Shown here one piece after another: positions 34,350 through 43,771 of a stretch of DNA of 64,000 nucleotides; the first letter of the stretch is position 1; each line of letters begins with the position of its first letter. The notes beneath the pieces were generated by a model. It did no database searches. It had not been told where the DNA came from and was given only the letters and a program-made list of their open reading frames with translations. Source of the stretch: JAWPMT01 sp965601475 (GTDB lineage Bacteria; Bacteroidota; Bacteroidia; Cytophagales; Cyclobacteriaceae); assembly GCA_965601475.1 (NCBI GenBank), contig OZ271832.1, positions 3,968,001-4,032,000 of the forward strand. The letters run 5' to 3'. The translations under genes and the position numbers were made by a program.

Positions 34350-34773
34350 GAGCGACGTCATCATCAACAACGCCGAGACCCGCTCCATAGGGCGGGGCCT
34401 GCTCATTCTCCTGGGGATTGAGGAGGTGGACAATTACGAAGACATCCAGTGGTTGGTTCGCAAAATCGTGAACCTGAGAATATTCCAGGACGATCAGGAC
34501 AAGATGAATCTTTCGCTGCTGGACGTCCAGGGCGATCTCCTCGTCATCAGCCAATTCACCTTACATGCCAGCACCAAAAAAGGCAACCGGCCCTCGTTTA
34601 TCAAGGCGGCCAAGCCTGACCACGCCATTCCATTGTACGAGCGATTTGTTCAGGAATTGAAGTCCAACACCACGGCCAAAATAGAAACAGGGGAATTTGG
34701 AGCAGAGATGCAGGTTTCACTCATCAATGACGGTCCCGTCACCATTACCATAGACTCACAGAACAAAGAGTAA
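34321..34773 (+). CDS. dtd: D-aminoacyl-tRNA deacylase
   Basis: A 150-residue enzyme that frees tRNA from mischarged D-amino acids. The start is TTG 34321 because the family always begins MRVVLQRV and this codon encodes exactly that position (RVVLQRVAKSDVII); longer frames lie inside the upstream SDR gene. Active-site motifs are SQFTLHAST (catalytic Thr region) and the Gly-cisPro motif in NDGPVTITID at the C-terminus. It overlaps the SDR gene by 29 bases, so the two are probably translated from one message. Confidence 0.93.
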   Translation: MRVVLQRVAKSDVIINNAETRSIGRGLLILLGIEEVDNYEDIQWLVRKIVNLRIFQDDQDKMNLSLLDVQGDLLVISQFTLHASTKKGNRPSFIKAAKPDHAIPLYERFVQELKSNTTAKIETGEFGAEMQVSLINDGPVTITIDSQNKE

Positions 34774-34806
34774 TGACGTGGAGGGAACTGAGACCCTACC
34801 GTACCA

Positions 34807-34865
34807 GGGATATCCCCGCTTTCGCCTATATCCCGATAGGTATCGGGGATGCCGGCTCTATCGGG
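34807..34865. repeat. Cluster of palindromes between dtd and lepA
   Basis: Within 59 bases there are a perfect 10-bp palindrome GGGATATCCC (34807-34816), a larger palindrome CCCGATAGGTATCGGG (34832-34847, 7-bp arms with a GG centre), and a third half-site CTATCGGG (34858-34865). No T-run follows, so this is not a typical terminator. It lies upstream of the lepA promoter. It may be a dispersed palindromic (REP-like) element or a protein-binding site. Confidence 0.6.
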
Positions 34866-34915
34866 CCTAATTTGCTCTGACAGTTGCTCTGTCTACAGCA
34901 GGTCCAAAAACATCC

Positions 34916-34944
34916 TTGAGAGTCCTTACCTATTGCTATTTTTG
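34916..34944 (+). promoter_or_regulatory. Two-box Bacteroidota promoter for lepA
   Basis: TTG at 34916-34918 and TATTTTTG at 34937-34944 match the -33 and -7 elements with an 18-base spacer, the best promoter in the window. Transcription would start near 34949, about 19 bases before the lepA ATG. Confidence 0.65.
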
Positions 34945-34967
34945 CACTCTTTTCGCAGCAAGCATTC

Positions 34968-36758
34968 ATGGATCACATTCGAAATTTCTGCATTATTGCC
35001 CATATCGATCATGGCAAAAGCACACTCGCTGACAGACTGTTAGAGGCTACACAGACCGTCACGAAACGCGAGATGCAAGCCCAATTGCTGGACGATATGG
35101 ACCTGGAGCGCGAGAGGGGTATTACCATAAAAAGCCATGCGATCCAGATGAACTTCCAACAAGGCGGTCAGGAGTATGTGCTCAACTTGATTGATACACC
35201 CGGACATGTAGACTTCTCCTATGAAGTTTCCCGGTCGATCGCGGCCTGTGAGGGGGCCTTGCTTGTTGTCGATGCTGCTCAGGGAATAGAAGCCCAAACC
35301 ATTTCCAACCTATACCTGGCCCTGGAACATGACCTCGAAATCATTCCGGTGCTCAACAAAATCGATCTTCCCGGGGCGATGCCAGAGGAGGTAGGAGACC
35401 AAATCATCGATCTCATTGGCTGTGAGCGTGACGATATCATCCATGCAAGTGCCAAGGAAGGCATTGGCATTCAGGACATCCTCGAAGCTGTGATTGAGCG
35501 AATACCAGCCCCCAAAGGCGATCCCAAAGAGCCACTTCAGGCCATGATTTTCGATTCTGTTTTCAATTCATACCGGGGTATCGAAGTCTATTTTCGGGTA
35601 TTCAATGGCCAAATCAATAAGGGGGATCGTGTGAAATTCGTCAACACTGGCAAGACCTATGACGCAGATGAAATCGGCGTGCTCCGGTTGAACCATGAGG
35701 CCCGACCAACCATATCAACCGGCAATGTCGGCTATCTCATCTCGGGTATCAAAGTCGCCAAGGAGGTGAAGGTTGGAGATACCATCACCCAGGTTGATAG
35801 ACCAACCCAGGTGGCTGTAAAGGGTTTTGAAGATGTAAAACCAATGGTATTTGCAGGTATCTATCCCGTGGAGACCAGTGAGTTCGAGGAGTTAAGGGCC
35901 TCCATGGAAAAACTGCAACTGAATGATGCGTCACTGGTTTGGGAACCAGAGACATCAGCAGCCTTGGGCTTTGGATTTCGCTGTGGATTTCTTGGCATGT
36001 TGCACATGGAGATTGTGCAGGAGCGACTCGAGCGGGAGTTTGACATGACGGTCATCACTACAGTACCCTCGGTGAAGTTTCACGCCATCGATACCCAAGG
36101 GGATGTATTGCACGTCAGCGCGCCATCGGAAATGCCGGAGCCAAACACCATTTCACATATCGAGGAGCCGTTCATCAAGGCACAGATCATAAGCAAGGCC
36201 GACTACATCGGTCCCATTATTGCTTTGTGCATGGATAAGCGTGGCGAGATCAAGAATCAGGTCTATCTCACAAGCGACCGAGTGGAGTTGACATTCGACT
36301 TGCCGCTTTCGGAGATTGTTTTTGATTTCTTCGACAAACTCAAGACCATATCCAGGGGCTATGCCTCGCTGGATTACGAGCTTATCGGTTATAGGCAATC
36401 TAATATGGTGAAATTGGACATCATGTTAAATGGCGAAAAAGTGGATGCGTTATCGGCAATAGTTCATCGGGAAAAAGCTTACGAATGGGGGAAGAAGTTG
36501 TGTGAGAAATTAAGAGAGCTGCTTCCGAGACAGATGTTTGAGATCGCCATTCAGGCCAGCATTGGGACCAAGATTATTGCCCGCGAAACGGTCAAGGCCA
36601 TGCGTAAGAATGTATTGGCCAAATGCTATGGTGGTGATATATCCAGGAAAAGAAAATTGCTTGAAAAACAGAAGAAAGGGAAGAAGCGTATGCGCCAGGT
36701 AGGGAGTGTAGAAATCCCTCAGGAGGCATTTATGGCGGTTTTAAAACTAGACAACTAA
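34968..36758 (+). CDS. lepA: Elongation factor 4 (LepA), ribosomal back-translocase-type GTPase
   Basis: A 596-residue translational GTPase. G motifs: G1 AHIDHGKST, G2 ERERGITIKS, G3 DTPGHVDFSYEVSRS, G4 NKIDLPGA. The EF-G-like domains follow, and the LepA-specific C-terminal domain is complete, with KAMRKNVLAKCYGGDISRKRKLLEKQKKGKKRMR and VEIPQEAFMAVLKL at the end. The length is normal (about 600). It is read from a two-box promoter and is followed by folD after 7 bases, so lepA, folD, queE and the PorE-like gene may form one transcript. Confidence 0.98.
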   Translation: MDHIRNFCIIAHIDHGKSTLADRLLEATQTVTKREMQAQLLDDMDLERERGITIKSHAIQMNFQQGGQEYVLNLIDTPGHVDFSYEVSRSIAACEGALLVVDAAQGIEAQTISNLYLALEHDLEIIPVLNKIDLPGAMPEEVGDQIIDLIGCERDDIIHASAKEGIGIQDILEAVIERIPAPKGDPKEPLQAMIFDSVFNSYRGIEVYFRVFNGQINKGDRVKFVNTGKTYDADEIGVLRLNHEARPTISTGNVGYLISGIKVAKEVKVGDTITQVDRPTQVAVKGFEDVKPMVFAGIYPVETSEFEELRASMEKLQLNDASLVWEPETSAALGFGFRCGFLGMLHMEIVQERLEREFDMTVITTVPSVKFHAIDTQGDVLHVSAPSEMPEPNTISHIEEPFIKAQIISKADYIGPIIALCMDKRGEIKNQVYLTSDRVELTFDLPLSEIVFDFFDKLKTISRGYASLDYELIGYRQSNMVKLDIMLNGEKVDALSAIVHREKAYEWGKKLCEKLRELLPRQMFEIAIQASIGTKIIARETVKAMRKNVLAKCYGGDISRKRKLLEKQKKGKKRMRQVGSVEIPQEAFMAVLKLDN

Positions 36759-36765
36759 AGAAATT

Positions 36766-37635
36766 ATGGCAAAGCTATTGGACGGCCGCGAGGTGGCTAC
36801 ACAGATCAAAAGAGAGATTGCTGTCAAGGTCAAACTATTGGCCGATGACGACAGACGAGCCCCTCATCTGGCCATCATTATTGTGGGTGACGACGCCGCA
36901 AGTCATACCTATGTCGGAGGCAAAATCAAGGCCTGCAAAGAGGTGGGATTTGACTATAGCCTGATGCAGTTTGCAGAGACCATTTCTGAGGATAAGTTGG
37001 TGAAGCATATCGAGCAACTCAACATGGATGAGGACATAGATGGCTTCATCGTTCAGCTGCCACTTCCTGATCATATTTCCAATGAGCGGGTCACTGAATC
37101 CATCGCACCTGAGAAGGACGTCGACGGATTCACGAACCAAAATTTTGGAAGCATTCTTTCCGAAAATCAGCTGCTTTTACCCGCCACTCCCTACGGTATC
37201 ATGGAATTGATGAAACGATACAACATTCCCATGAAAGGTAAGCACGCCGTGGTCGTGGGAGCGAGTAGAATAGCAGGAGCCCCATTGAGCCTTATGTTGC
37301 AGCAGGAGGCAGCTACCGTGACCATCTGCAACAAGTTTACGGAAGATCTCGCCTCACATACGCAAAATGCAGACATCCTGGTCGTGGCAGTTGGAAAACC
37401 CGGCCTCATCACGCAAGCGATGGTAAAAGATGGAGCGGTAGTAGTGGATGTCGGCACCACAAGGGTCAAGGATGACACTAAGAAAAGTGGTTTTCGACTG
37501 GCAGGGGATGTCGCTTTCGACGAAGTATCAAAACTTGCCAGCTATATCACACCCGTTCCAGGAGGTGTGGGGCCCATGACCATAGCTTCGTTGCTGCTCA
37601 ATACATACAGCGCCTATGAAAACCTCCACAGCTAG
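36766..37635 (+). CDS. folD: Bifunctional methylenetetrahydrofolate dehydrogenase / cyclohydrolase
   Basis: A 289-residue cytosolic enzyme that interconverts 5,10-methylene-THF and 10-formyl-THF using NADP. The family signatures are YVGGKIKACKEVGF (catalytic Lys; the usual YVxxKxKxC context), DGFIVQLPLPDHI, ASRIAGAPLSLML (NADP binding, normally GRSxxVGxP) and the C-terminal TPVPGGVGPMTIASLL. The GRS motif reads GASRIAGAP here, a small deviation. Its last 20 bases overlap queE. Confidence 0.96.
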   Translation: MAKLLDGREVATQIKREIAVKVKLLADDDRRAPHLAIIIVGDDAASHTYVGGKIKACKEVGFDYSLMQFAETISEDKLVKHIEQLNMDEDIDGFIVQLPLPDHISNERVTESIAPEKDVDGFTNQNFGSILSENQLLLPATPYGIMELMKRYNIPMKGKHAVVVGASRIAGAPLSLMLQQEAATVTICNKFTEDLASHTQNADILVVAVGKPGLITQAMVKDGAVVVDVGTTRVKDDTKKSGFRLAGDVAFDEVSKLASYITPVPGGVGPMTIASLLLNTYSAYENLHS

Positions 37636-38242
37636 TGAGGTAGTCACCGAATTACCTTTGATGGAAGCCTTCTACACCATTCAGGGAGAAGGCTATTTCA
37701 CAGGAACACCGGCCTACTTTATCCGCCTTGGCGGATGTGATGTTGGCTGTCATTGGTGTGATGTCAAAGAATCTTGGGAAGCGCTAAATCACCCGAACAC
37801 GCCTGTTCAGCAAATCGTAGAGCAGGTAGAAGCAATATCAGCAAAGCGTGTGGTCATCACTGGAGGTGAACCCCTAATGTATGATCTCAGTCATTTGACC
37901 GGCGCTTTGAAGACTCTTGGAGTCAAAATTCACCTGGAAACCTCGGGAGCCTATCCCTTGACAGGTGATTGGGATTGGATTTGTTTTTCCCCAAAAAAGT
38001 TTAAGCAACCACTCCCCGAATTCTATCAACTCAGTCATGAGCTGAAGATTATCATTTTCAACCGATCAGACTTTGAATGGGCTGTCGGTCATGGTCGCCA
38101 AATGCACCAAGGTGCTCATTTATTCGTTCAACCAGAGTGGTCCAGAGAGAACGAAATGCTTCCATCCATCCTTCAGTTTGTGAAGAACAACCAAGACTGG
38201 CGCATATCTTTACAAACGCACAAGTACATGGACATCCCTTGA
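37616..38242 (+). CDS. queE: 7-carboxy-7-deazaguanine synthase
   Basis: A 208-residue radical SAM enzyme that makes 7-carboxy-7-deazaguanine from 6-carboxy-tetrahydropterin for queuosine or other 7-deazapurines. The cluster motif is GCDVGCHWCDVK (CxxxCxxC), preceded by FYTIQGEGYFTGTPAYFIRL; VVITGGEPLMYDL is the SAM-binding segment. The short length and compact fold are normal for QueE. The ATG lies inside the folD end (20-base overlap), and its TGA stop overlaps the TTG start of the next gene. A PTPS/QueD-family gene lies far away at 61703. Confidence 0.95.
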   Translation: MKTSTASEVVTELPLMEAFYTIQGEGYFTGTPAYFIRLGGCDVGCHWCDVKESWEALNHPNTPVQQIVEQVEAISAKRVVITGGEPLMYDLSHLTGALKTLGVKIHLETSGAYPLTGDWDWICFSPKKFKQPLPEFYQLSHELKIIIFNRSDFEWAVGHGRQMHQGAHLFVQPEWSRENEMLPSILQFVKNNQDWRISLQTHKYMDIP

Positions 38243-40137
38243 GGTATTTTTTCCTTTTTTTGTTTCTGTCTGGCCTTATAACCTCAGCTTTTTCGCAGGA
38301 AGCTGTCAACAAGAAGGCCCAAAAATTCCTGGAGAAGGCGGATGAGCAAATCAAGGGCCGTCAGTTCTATGAAGCGATTGACAATTTCAAGAGGGCCATC
38401 GACAAGCAGCCCAATTATGTGCTGGCCCACCAGAAGTTGGCGAATCTCTATTCCTTCCTACGGTTACATGACTCTGCTTATGCCTATTATAATAGCTACT
38501 ATGACTTGTCGCCAAAGTCTGCGCTTTCCGACAAGGCCCTTCGGGCGTTGAGTACCCGGTTTTTCAACAAAGGCCATTATGGCAAAGCGCAAGAGGCTTT
38601 CAATCATTACAAAGACAGAAACACGTTTGCCGTGCTGTCAATCAAGGATTCCATTTTTGAAAGCTCGATCAAATTTTCCTTGCAAGCCACCAGCGACCCA
38701 TTGGATCTTGAGATCACGAAACTTAGTCAAGGTGTCAATCGATTCACCTTGCAGTACTTCCCAGTGCTTACCATTGACAACAGCAAGATTTATTACACCA
38801 GAAGACTGGGGGCTGCTCCGCAATATGACGAGGATATCATGATGAGCCAATATGTCAATGGGGAATGGACACCCTCAAAGGGCATTTCGCGAAATATCAA
38901 TACGCCATACAACGAGGGTGCGTGTTCGATATCAGCTGATGGAAGAACGTTGATCTTCACAGCCTGCGAAGGACGTGAGTCGTTTGGCAATTGCGATCTC
39001 TACATTTCCAGATATGAAGCTGGTGTTTGGACCAGGCCAGAGAACCTGGGAAGAAACGTCAACTCTGTCAATTGGGATTCCCAGCCAAGCATTTCTGCCG
39101 ACGGTAGAAAGTTATATTTTGCTTCAAATCGTGCCGGTGGGTATGGCAAACGCGATATCTGGATGAGCACCTTGAGTGACCAAGGGTGGCAACCTGCGGA
39201 AAACCTGGGAAAACCCATCAATACCCCATTCGATGAGACCACCCCTTTCATACATGTCAATGGCGAATCCTTGTTTTTCGCCTCAGAAGGTCATGTCGGC
39301 CTGGGGGGGTTCGATATCTACCTGTCGGAGATCCAGGACAATACCTGGTCCGTTCCAAAAAATGTGGGATACCCAATCAACAACTTTGATGATCAATCAG
39401 CTATGTTTATCGCTGCAGATGGCAGGCAAGCCTTTTTCACAAGTGATGAAAGAGACCGGAGTTACATTTATCGGTTCCAGGTGAGAGCTGATTCTTTGGT
39501 TAGCAGGAAGGCCACTTACCTCACAGGAGTGGTTTCTGATAAAGAAACTTCCGATCCACTTGAAGCGAGCATCCTGCTCTATGACCTGGAGTCACAGGAC
39601 CAACTGTATCAAACGACCTCATCACAACAAGACGGCAGGTATTTGGTATCAATGAATGCCGACGGAGACTATGGAGTGTACGTTACCGCTCCGGGCTATC
39701 TGTTTGAGGACTTGCATATAGACCTTACTGCCTCATTCAATCTGGTGGCGGATACATTGAATGTCCAGCTATCGCCTATCGCGGATGGACAAAAGATGAT
39801 TCTCGAGAACATCTATTTTGACTTCGATAGTTACGTTCTGCTTCCGAAATCGGAATCTGAAATCAAGGAAGTAAGCCAATTTCTCAAAACAAACCCCGTA
39901 TTGATTGAGATTGGAGGGCATACAGACGCCGTTGGTTCTTCAGAATACAACCAAAAACTCTCAGAAAATAGGGCCAGAGCGGTATTTGAGCGACTTGTTC
40001 AGTTGGGTGTCCGGGAGAATCAGATGAGGTTTAAGGGCTATGGGGCAAGCCAGCCCCTAATCGATGATAAAAAAACTGTAAAAAACCAGCTTAACAGGAG
40101 GATAGAATTCAAAATCATACAGAAGCTGGTCGATTGA
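38239..40137 (+). CDS. PorE-like OmpA family protein (TPR, propeller, CRD, OmpA)
   Basis: The start is TTG 38239, overlapping the queE stop as TTGA; the longer frame from 38077 is out-of-frame sequence over queE. The 632-residue product starts with a signal peptide (RYFFLFLFLSGLITSAFSQ). Next come TPR helices (about 25-140, AQKFLEKADEQIKGRQFYEAI), propeller PD40 repeats (about 165-415, SADGRTLIFTACEGRE and SADGRKLYFASNRAGGYGKRDI), a carboxypeptidase-regulatory-like domain (about 425-505) and a C-terminal OmpA domain (about 525-630, IEIGGHTDAVGSSEYNQKLSENRA and NQLNRRIEFKI). The order and size are those of PorE of the type IX secretion system. It lacks the extra C-terminal domain of the 8363 gene, so it is the better PorE candidate. 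Confidence 0.9.
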   Translation: MRYFFLFLFLSGLITSAFSQEAVNKKAQKFLEKADEQIKGRQFYEAIDNFKRAIDKQPNYVLAHQKLANLYSFLRLHDSAYAYYNSYYDLSPKSALSDKALRALSTRFFNKGHYGKAQEAFNHYKDRNTFAVLSIKDSIFESSIKFSLQATSDPLDLEITKLSQGVNRFTLQYFPVLTIDNSKIYYTRRLGAAPQYDEDIMMSQYVNGEWTPSKGISRNINTPYNEGACSISADGRTLIFTACEGRESFGNCDLYISRYEAGVWTRPENLGRNVNSVNWDSQPSISADGRKLYFASNRAGGYGKRDIWMSTLSDQGWQPAENLGKPINTPFDETTPFIHVNGESLFFASEGHVGLGGFDIYLSEIQDNTWSVPKNVGYPINNFDDQSAMFIAADGRQAFFTSDERDRSYIYRFQVRADSLVSRKATYLTGVVSDKETSDPLEASILLYDLESQDQLYQTTSSQQDGRYLVSMNADGDYGVYVTAPGYLFEDLHIDLTASFNLVADTLNVQLSPIADGQKMILENIYFDFDSYVLLPKSESEIKEVSQFLKTNPVLIEIGGHTDAVGSSEYNQKLSENRARAVFERLVQLGVRENQMRFKGYGASQPLIDDKKTVKNQLNRRIEFKIIQKLVD

Positions 40138-40405
40138 TTGTCGCAATATTAAAAAAGTGACATTTTTCTCATCCAAATATTTACCTGCGAATCGCTATTT
40201 GGCCGATTTAATATTTTTTAACAATTGCAATTATTGCTTGATAATCTCCGGGTCATTAGGAATTTTTTAAAATTTCCAAATTTTCACTCGATACGGATTC
40301 AACTCCAAAAGGTTTTGACTTGATTTTTAATATTCCCAAAATGTCATAATTTAGGCATTTAGAAATCATTAAGTTTTTAATGATCACTTATTAAACCAAT
40401 TCAAT
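40138..40405 (+). promoter_or_regulatory. A/T-rich leader and promoter region of the susC-like operon
   Basis: These 268 bases carry no open frame and are markedly A/T-rich, with long A and T runs. A near-consensus box TAATTTAG lies at 40347-40354, but its upstream TTG (40320-40322) is 24 bases away, slightly long, so the promoter is uncertain. No terminator for the upstream PorE-like gene is evident. Confidence 0.4.
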
Positions 40406-43400
40406 ATGAAGAGGATTTTACTACTTAGTTTTTTGTTTAGCTGTATTGGTGTGTTCGGTGCCTGGGCGCAACGGACCATTACAGGAAAAGTGACTTCCAG
40501 CGAGGATGGAAGCTCTATTCCTGGTGTAAACGTGATCTTGAAAGGTACCACTACAGGTACTACTTCGGATCTTGACGGAAACTATCGGATTTCTGTTCCT
40601 GAAGATGGAGGAACTTTGGTATTTACTTTTATCGGTCTGCAGACTGAGGAAGTAGAGATCGGAAATCGGGCAGTTGTGGATATCGCACTCTCATCTGATG
40701 TGCAGGAACTTCAGGAAGTTATTGTAACGGCCCTGGGTATCGAAAGAAAGAAAGAAGCCCTGGGCTTTGCTGTTTCTTCTTTGGATGCAGACGCTGTTGC
40801 TGAAAAAACTGAAGGTGACTTTGTTAGATCACTTCGAAGCAAAGCTTCTGGTGTGAACATCACACAACAAAGTGGTCTTTCAGGATCTGCAACTAACATC
40901 ATCATTCGTGGTTATACTTCCATTCTTGGAGATAACCAACCTTTGTTCATTGTGGACGGTGTTCCTTTCAACACTAACACAAACACAGGTAATGTAAACA
41001 CGACTGGTGCTGTGGATCAAGGCATTGGTGGTGCCAATGACTTTGAGGAAGGTAACAACGCTTCTTCTCGATTCCTGGATCTTGACCCTAACAATATCGC
41101 TGATATCCAAATCCTGAAAGGTCTTGCTGCTGCAACACTTTATGGTACGCAAGGACGAAACGGTGTTGTTTTGATCACAACAAAATCTGGATCAACTGGC
41201 AAGCAGTCCAGTAAGACAGAGATCTCCGTAACGCAAGGTGTATTCGCCAACCAAATTGCTTCTACTCCTGATTATCAGGATCAATTTGGTAACGGATTCG
41301 ACCAGGCTTTCGGATGGTTCTTCAGTAACTGGGGACCTAGCTTCAACGAAACTGGCCTTGGCGGCTGGGGTAGAGATGCTGCATTGAGTAGAGAAGGTTT
41401 CGAAGGATTCCTGCCTCACCCTTACTCTCAGTATACTGACCCTGCCTTGAGAGCTGTTTTCCCTGAGTTCACCGACCCTAACGGCGTACCTGGTAGAACT
41501 GTAAGTGGCGAGCAGCTATTTGGTGTTCCTTACGAGTGGAGACCTTATGACAGTGTTGAAGACTTCTTCAGAACTGGTATCGTAGCCAATACTAACGTTA
41601 GTGTTAGAGGTGGAAAAGATGGTGCAAGCTACAGCTTGAACTATGGTTGGTTAGATGATGAAGGTTTCACACCTGGTAACAACCTGACTCGACACACCTT
41701 CGGTTTGGGTACCAATTTCAAATTGGATAATGGCGTTACATTGAGTTCTACATTGAACTTCAGCCGAACTGACTTCGCGTCCCCTCCTGTTGCTGGTAGC
41801 TCAGGAAACGGTGCAGGTTTGGTTGCTGGTAGCCAGGCGACTTCTGTATTCGGACACCTCTTCTTTACACCTCGAAGTGTAAACTTGAATGGTCTTCCTT
41901 TCCAGCACCCAGTAACTGGTGCTAGTGTTTACTACAGAAATGGTAACGACATCCAGAATCCACTTTGGACTGCTAATAATGCATTTACTGGTCAGTTGAC
42001 TAACAGGGTATTTGGAACATTCGCTGCTTCTTACAATATCACTGACAACTTGAGCGCTGTTTATAGACTTGGTGTTGACGCTTACAACGAGCGTAACGAA
42101 GCTGGTCAGAACATTGGTGGTGTTGAAGGTTTCTTGAACGGTATGTACAGAACCATCGACAACAACAACATCATCTGGGATCAAACATTGACTATCAATG
42201 GTAACTATGATCTTGGATCACAGTTTGGCTTGTCATTCAACGTTGGAGCGACAGGTCGAAGAACTGACTTCAACAGAAGTGGTCTTCAGAGTGTGGGTCA
42301 GCTGGTATTTGATGTGTTCCGACACTTCAACTTCACAGATCAGACACCTATCCAGTATACAGAAGAGCAGAACATTCTTGGTATCTTCGGTCAGGCCGAA
42401 TTCAACTGGGATGGACTCATTTACTTGACGGCTGCAGGACGTAACGACTGGGTATCTAACTTCTCAGAAGACAATCGTTCAATCTTCTATCCTAGTGTAA
42501 GTAGCTCATTCTTGCTTTCTGACCTTGTACCTACTATCGGTGCGGTTTCTTTCATCGACGTAATGAAGCTTAGAGCAGGATACGGTACTTCCGCTGGATT
42601 TACCACTGGATTCCCTATCTCTAATAACCTCGCGGTAGATTCGAGAGCCTTCATCAATCCAGCAGATGGTTCCGTTGTTTCATCAAACACTACGGACATT
42701 CAACTGGGTAACCCTAACTTGAAGCCGGAATTGCACGGTGAGTTCGAGGTTGGTTTGGAATCTAGATTCTGGAATAGCAGAATTTCATTTGATTTCTCTT
42801 TCTACACTCGTAACGTTCAAGATCAGATCGTTCCACTACCACTGGATCCTGCTACAGGTTACAGAAGTACATTTACCAACATTGGTGAAGTACAAACAGA
42901 CGGAGTTGAAGTTGATTTGGGTGTAGACATCCTGAGACTTTCAAACGGTCTTACTTGGAATGTGAGAAACAACTTTACAGTATATAGAAGTGAAGTCACC
43001 GACTTGGGTGGCGCAGAGTCTGGCATCGAGCGAATTTCCATTGCTGGTTTCACCAACCTTGGAAACTTTGCAGTTGAAGGAGAGCCTATTGGCGTAATGC
43101 TTGGAACAACAATCGACAGAAATGACGATGGTGACTTCCTCGTAAACAGCCAAGGTAGCTATGTTGAGAATACAGAGCTTGGTGTGATCGGTGATCCTAC
43201 TCCTGACTTCATCACCAACTTCATCAGTACATTGTCTTGGAAAGGCATCACTTTCACAGCTGTTGTTAACTGGCAGCAAGGTGGAGATATCTACTCCAGA
43301 ACAGTTTCTACACTTTTGGGTAGAGGTCTGACTACTGATACTGAGGATCGTGTTCATTCATTCATCCTCCCTGGTGTGATCAATGTAGGTACTACTGAGT

Positions 43401-43750
43401 CTCCTGTATATCAGCAAAACGATATTCAGATCAACAACTCTACCTACTACTTCTCAAATATCCTCTTTGGTCCTGATGAGCTGGGTGTATTCGATGCAAC
43501 CACAGTCAGACTACAAGAAGTGTCTTTGAGCTATGCACTTCCTAAGTCCCTTCTGGCAAACACTCCTTTCGGAGGTGTAACATTCACTGCTTCAGGTTTC
43601 AACCTGTGGTATGATGCGATCAACATGCCTGATGGTACTAATTTCGACCCTAACGTTGCAGGATTAGGTGCTGGTAACGGTCAAGGATTTGACTTCTTGA
43701 ACGGTCCTTCATCTAGAAGATTTGGTGGAACTGTTAAGGTCACTTTTTAA
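40406..43750 (+). CDS. SusC/RagA family TonB-linked outer-membrane transporter
   Basis: A 1114-residue outer-membrane protein. After the signal peptide (cleavage near AWAQ) comes a carboxypeptidase-regulatory-like domain (about 22-105, TGKVTSSEDGSSIPGVNVIL), then a TonB-box-like stretch (LQEVIVTALG), a plug domain (about 115-235, SGSATNIIIRGYTS) and the long barrel. In the family, SusC is the channel and SusD the lid for large nutrients such as glycans or peptides. It begins with ATG after the A/T-rich leader and is followed by the susD-like gene after 21 bases. Codon use is strongly biased (many GGT, GCT, ACT, AAC and TTC) compared with neighbours, suggesting high expression. Confidence 0.96.
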   Translation: MKRILLLSFLFSCIGVFGAWAQRTITGKVTSSEDGSSIPGVNVILKGTTTGTTSDLDGNYRISVPEDGGTLVFTFIGLQTEEVEIGNRAVVDIALSSDVQELQEVIVTALGIERKKEALGFAVSSLDADAVAEKTEGDFVRSLRSKASGVNITQQSGLSGSATNIIIRGYTSILGDNQPLFIVDGVPFNTNTNTGNVNTTGAVDQGIGGANDFEEGNNASSRFLDLDPNNIADIQILKGLAAATLYGTQGRNGVVLITTKSGSTGKQSSKTEISVTQGVFANQIASTPDYQDQFGNGFDQAFGWFFSNWGPSFNETGLGGWGRDAALSREGFEGFLPHPYSQYTDPALRAVFPEFTDPNGVPGRTVSGEQLFGVPYEWRPYDSVEDFFRTGIVANTNVSVRGGKDGASYSLNYGWLDDEGFTPGNNLTRHTFGLGTNFKLDNGVTLSSTLNFSRTDFASPPVAGSSGNGAGLVAGSQATSVFGHLFFTPRSVNLNGLPFQHPVTGASVYYRNGNDIQNPLWTANNAFTGQLTNRVFGTFAASYNITDNLSAVYRLGVDAYNERNEAGQNIGGVEGFLNGMYRTIDNNNIIWDQTLTINGNYDLGSQFGLSFNVGATGRRTDFNRSGLQSVGQLVFDVFRHFNFTDQTPIQYTEEQNILGIFGQAEFNWDGLIYLTAAGRNDWVSNFSEDNRSIFYPSVSSSFLLSDLVPTIGAVSFIDVMKLRAGYGTSAGFTTGFPISNNLAVDSRAFINPADGSVVSSNTTDIQLGNPNLKPELHGEFEVGLESRFWNSRISFDFSFYTRNVQDQIVPLPLDPATGYRSTFTNIGEVQTDGVEVDLGVDILRLSNGLTWNVRNNFTVYRSEVTDLGGAESGIERISIAGFTNLGNFAVEGEPIGVMLGTTIDRNDDGDFLVNSQGSYVENTELGVIGDPTPDFITNFISTLSWKGITFTAVVNWQQGGDIYSRTVSTLLGRGLTTDTEDRVHSFILPGVINVGTTESPVYQQNDIQINNSTYYFSNILFGPDELGVFDATTVRLQEVSLSYALPKSLLANTPFGGVTFTASGFNLWYDAINMPDGTNFDPNVAGLGAGNGQGFDFLNGPSSRRFGGTVKVTF

Positions 43751-43771
43751 AAAACAAACTAGAATATTATT

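Noticed and set aside
38077..38238. N-terminal extension of the second PorE-like gene
   Set aside because: It is out-of-frame sequence over queE; a good signal peptide starts at TTG 38239.
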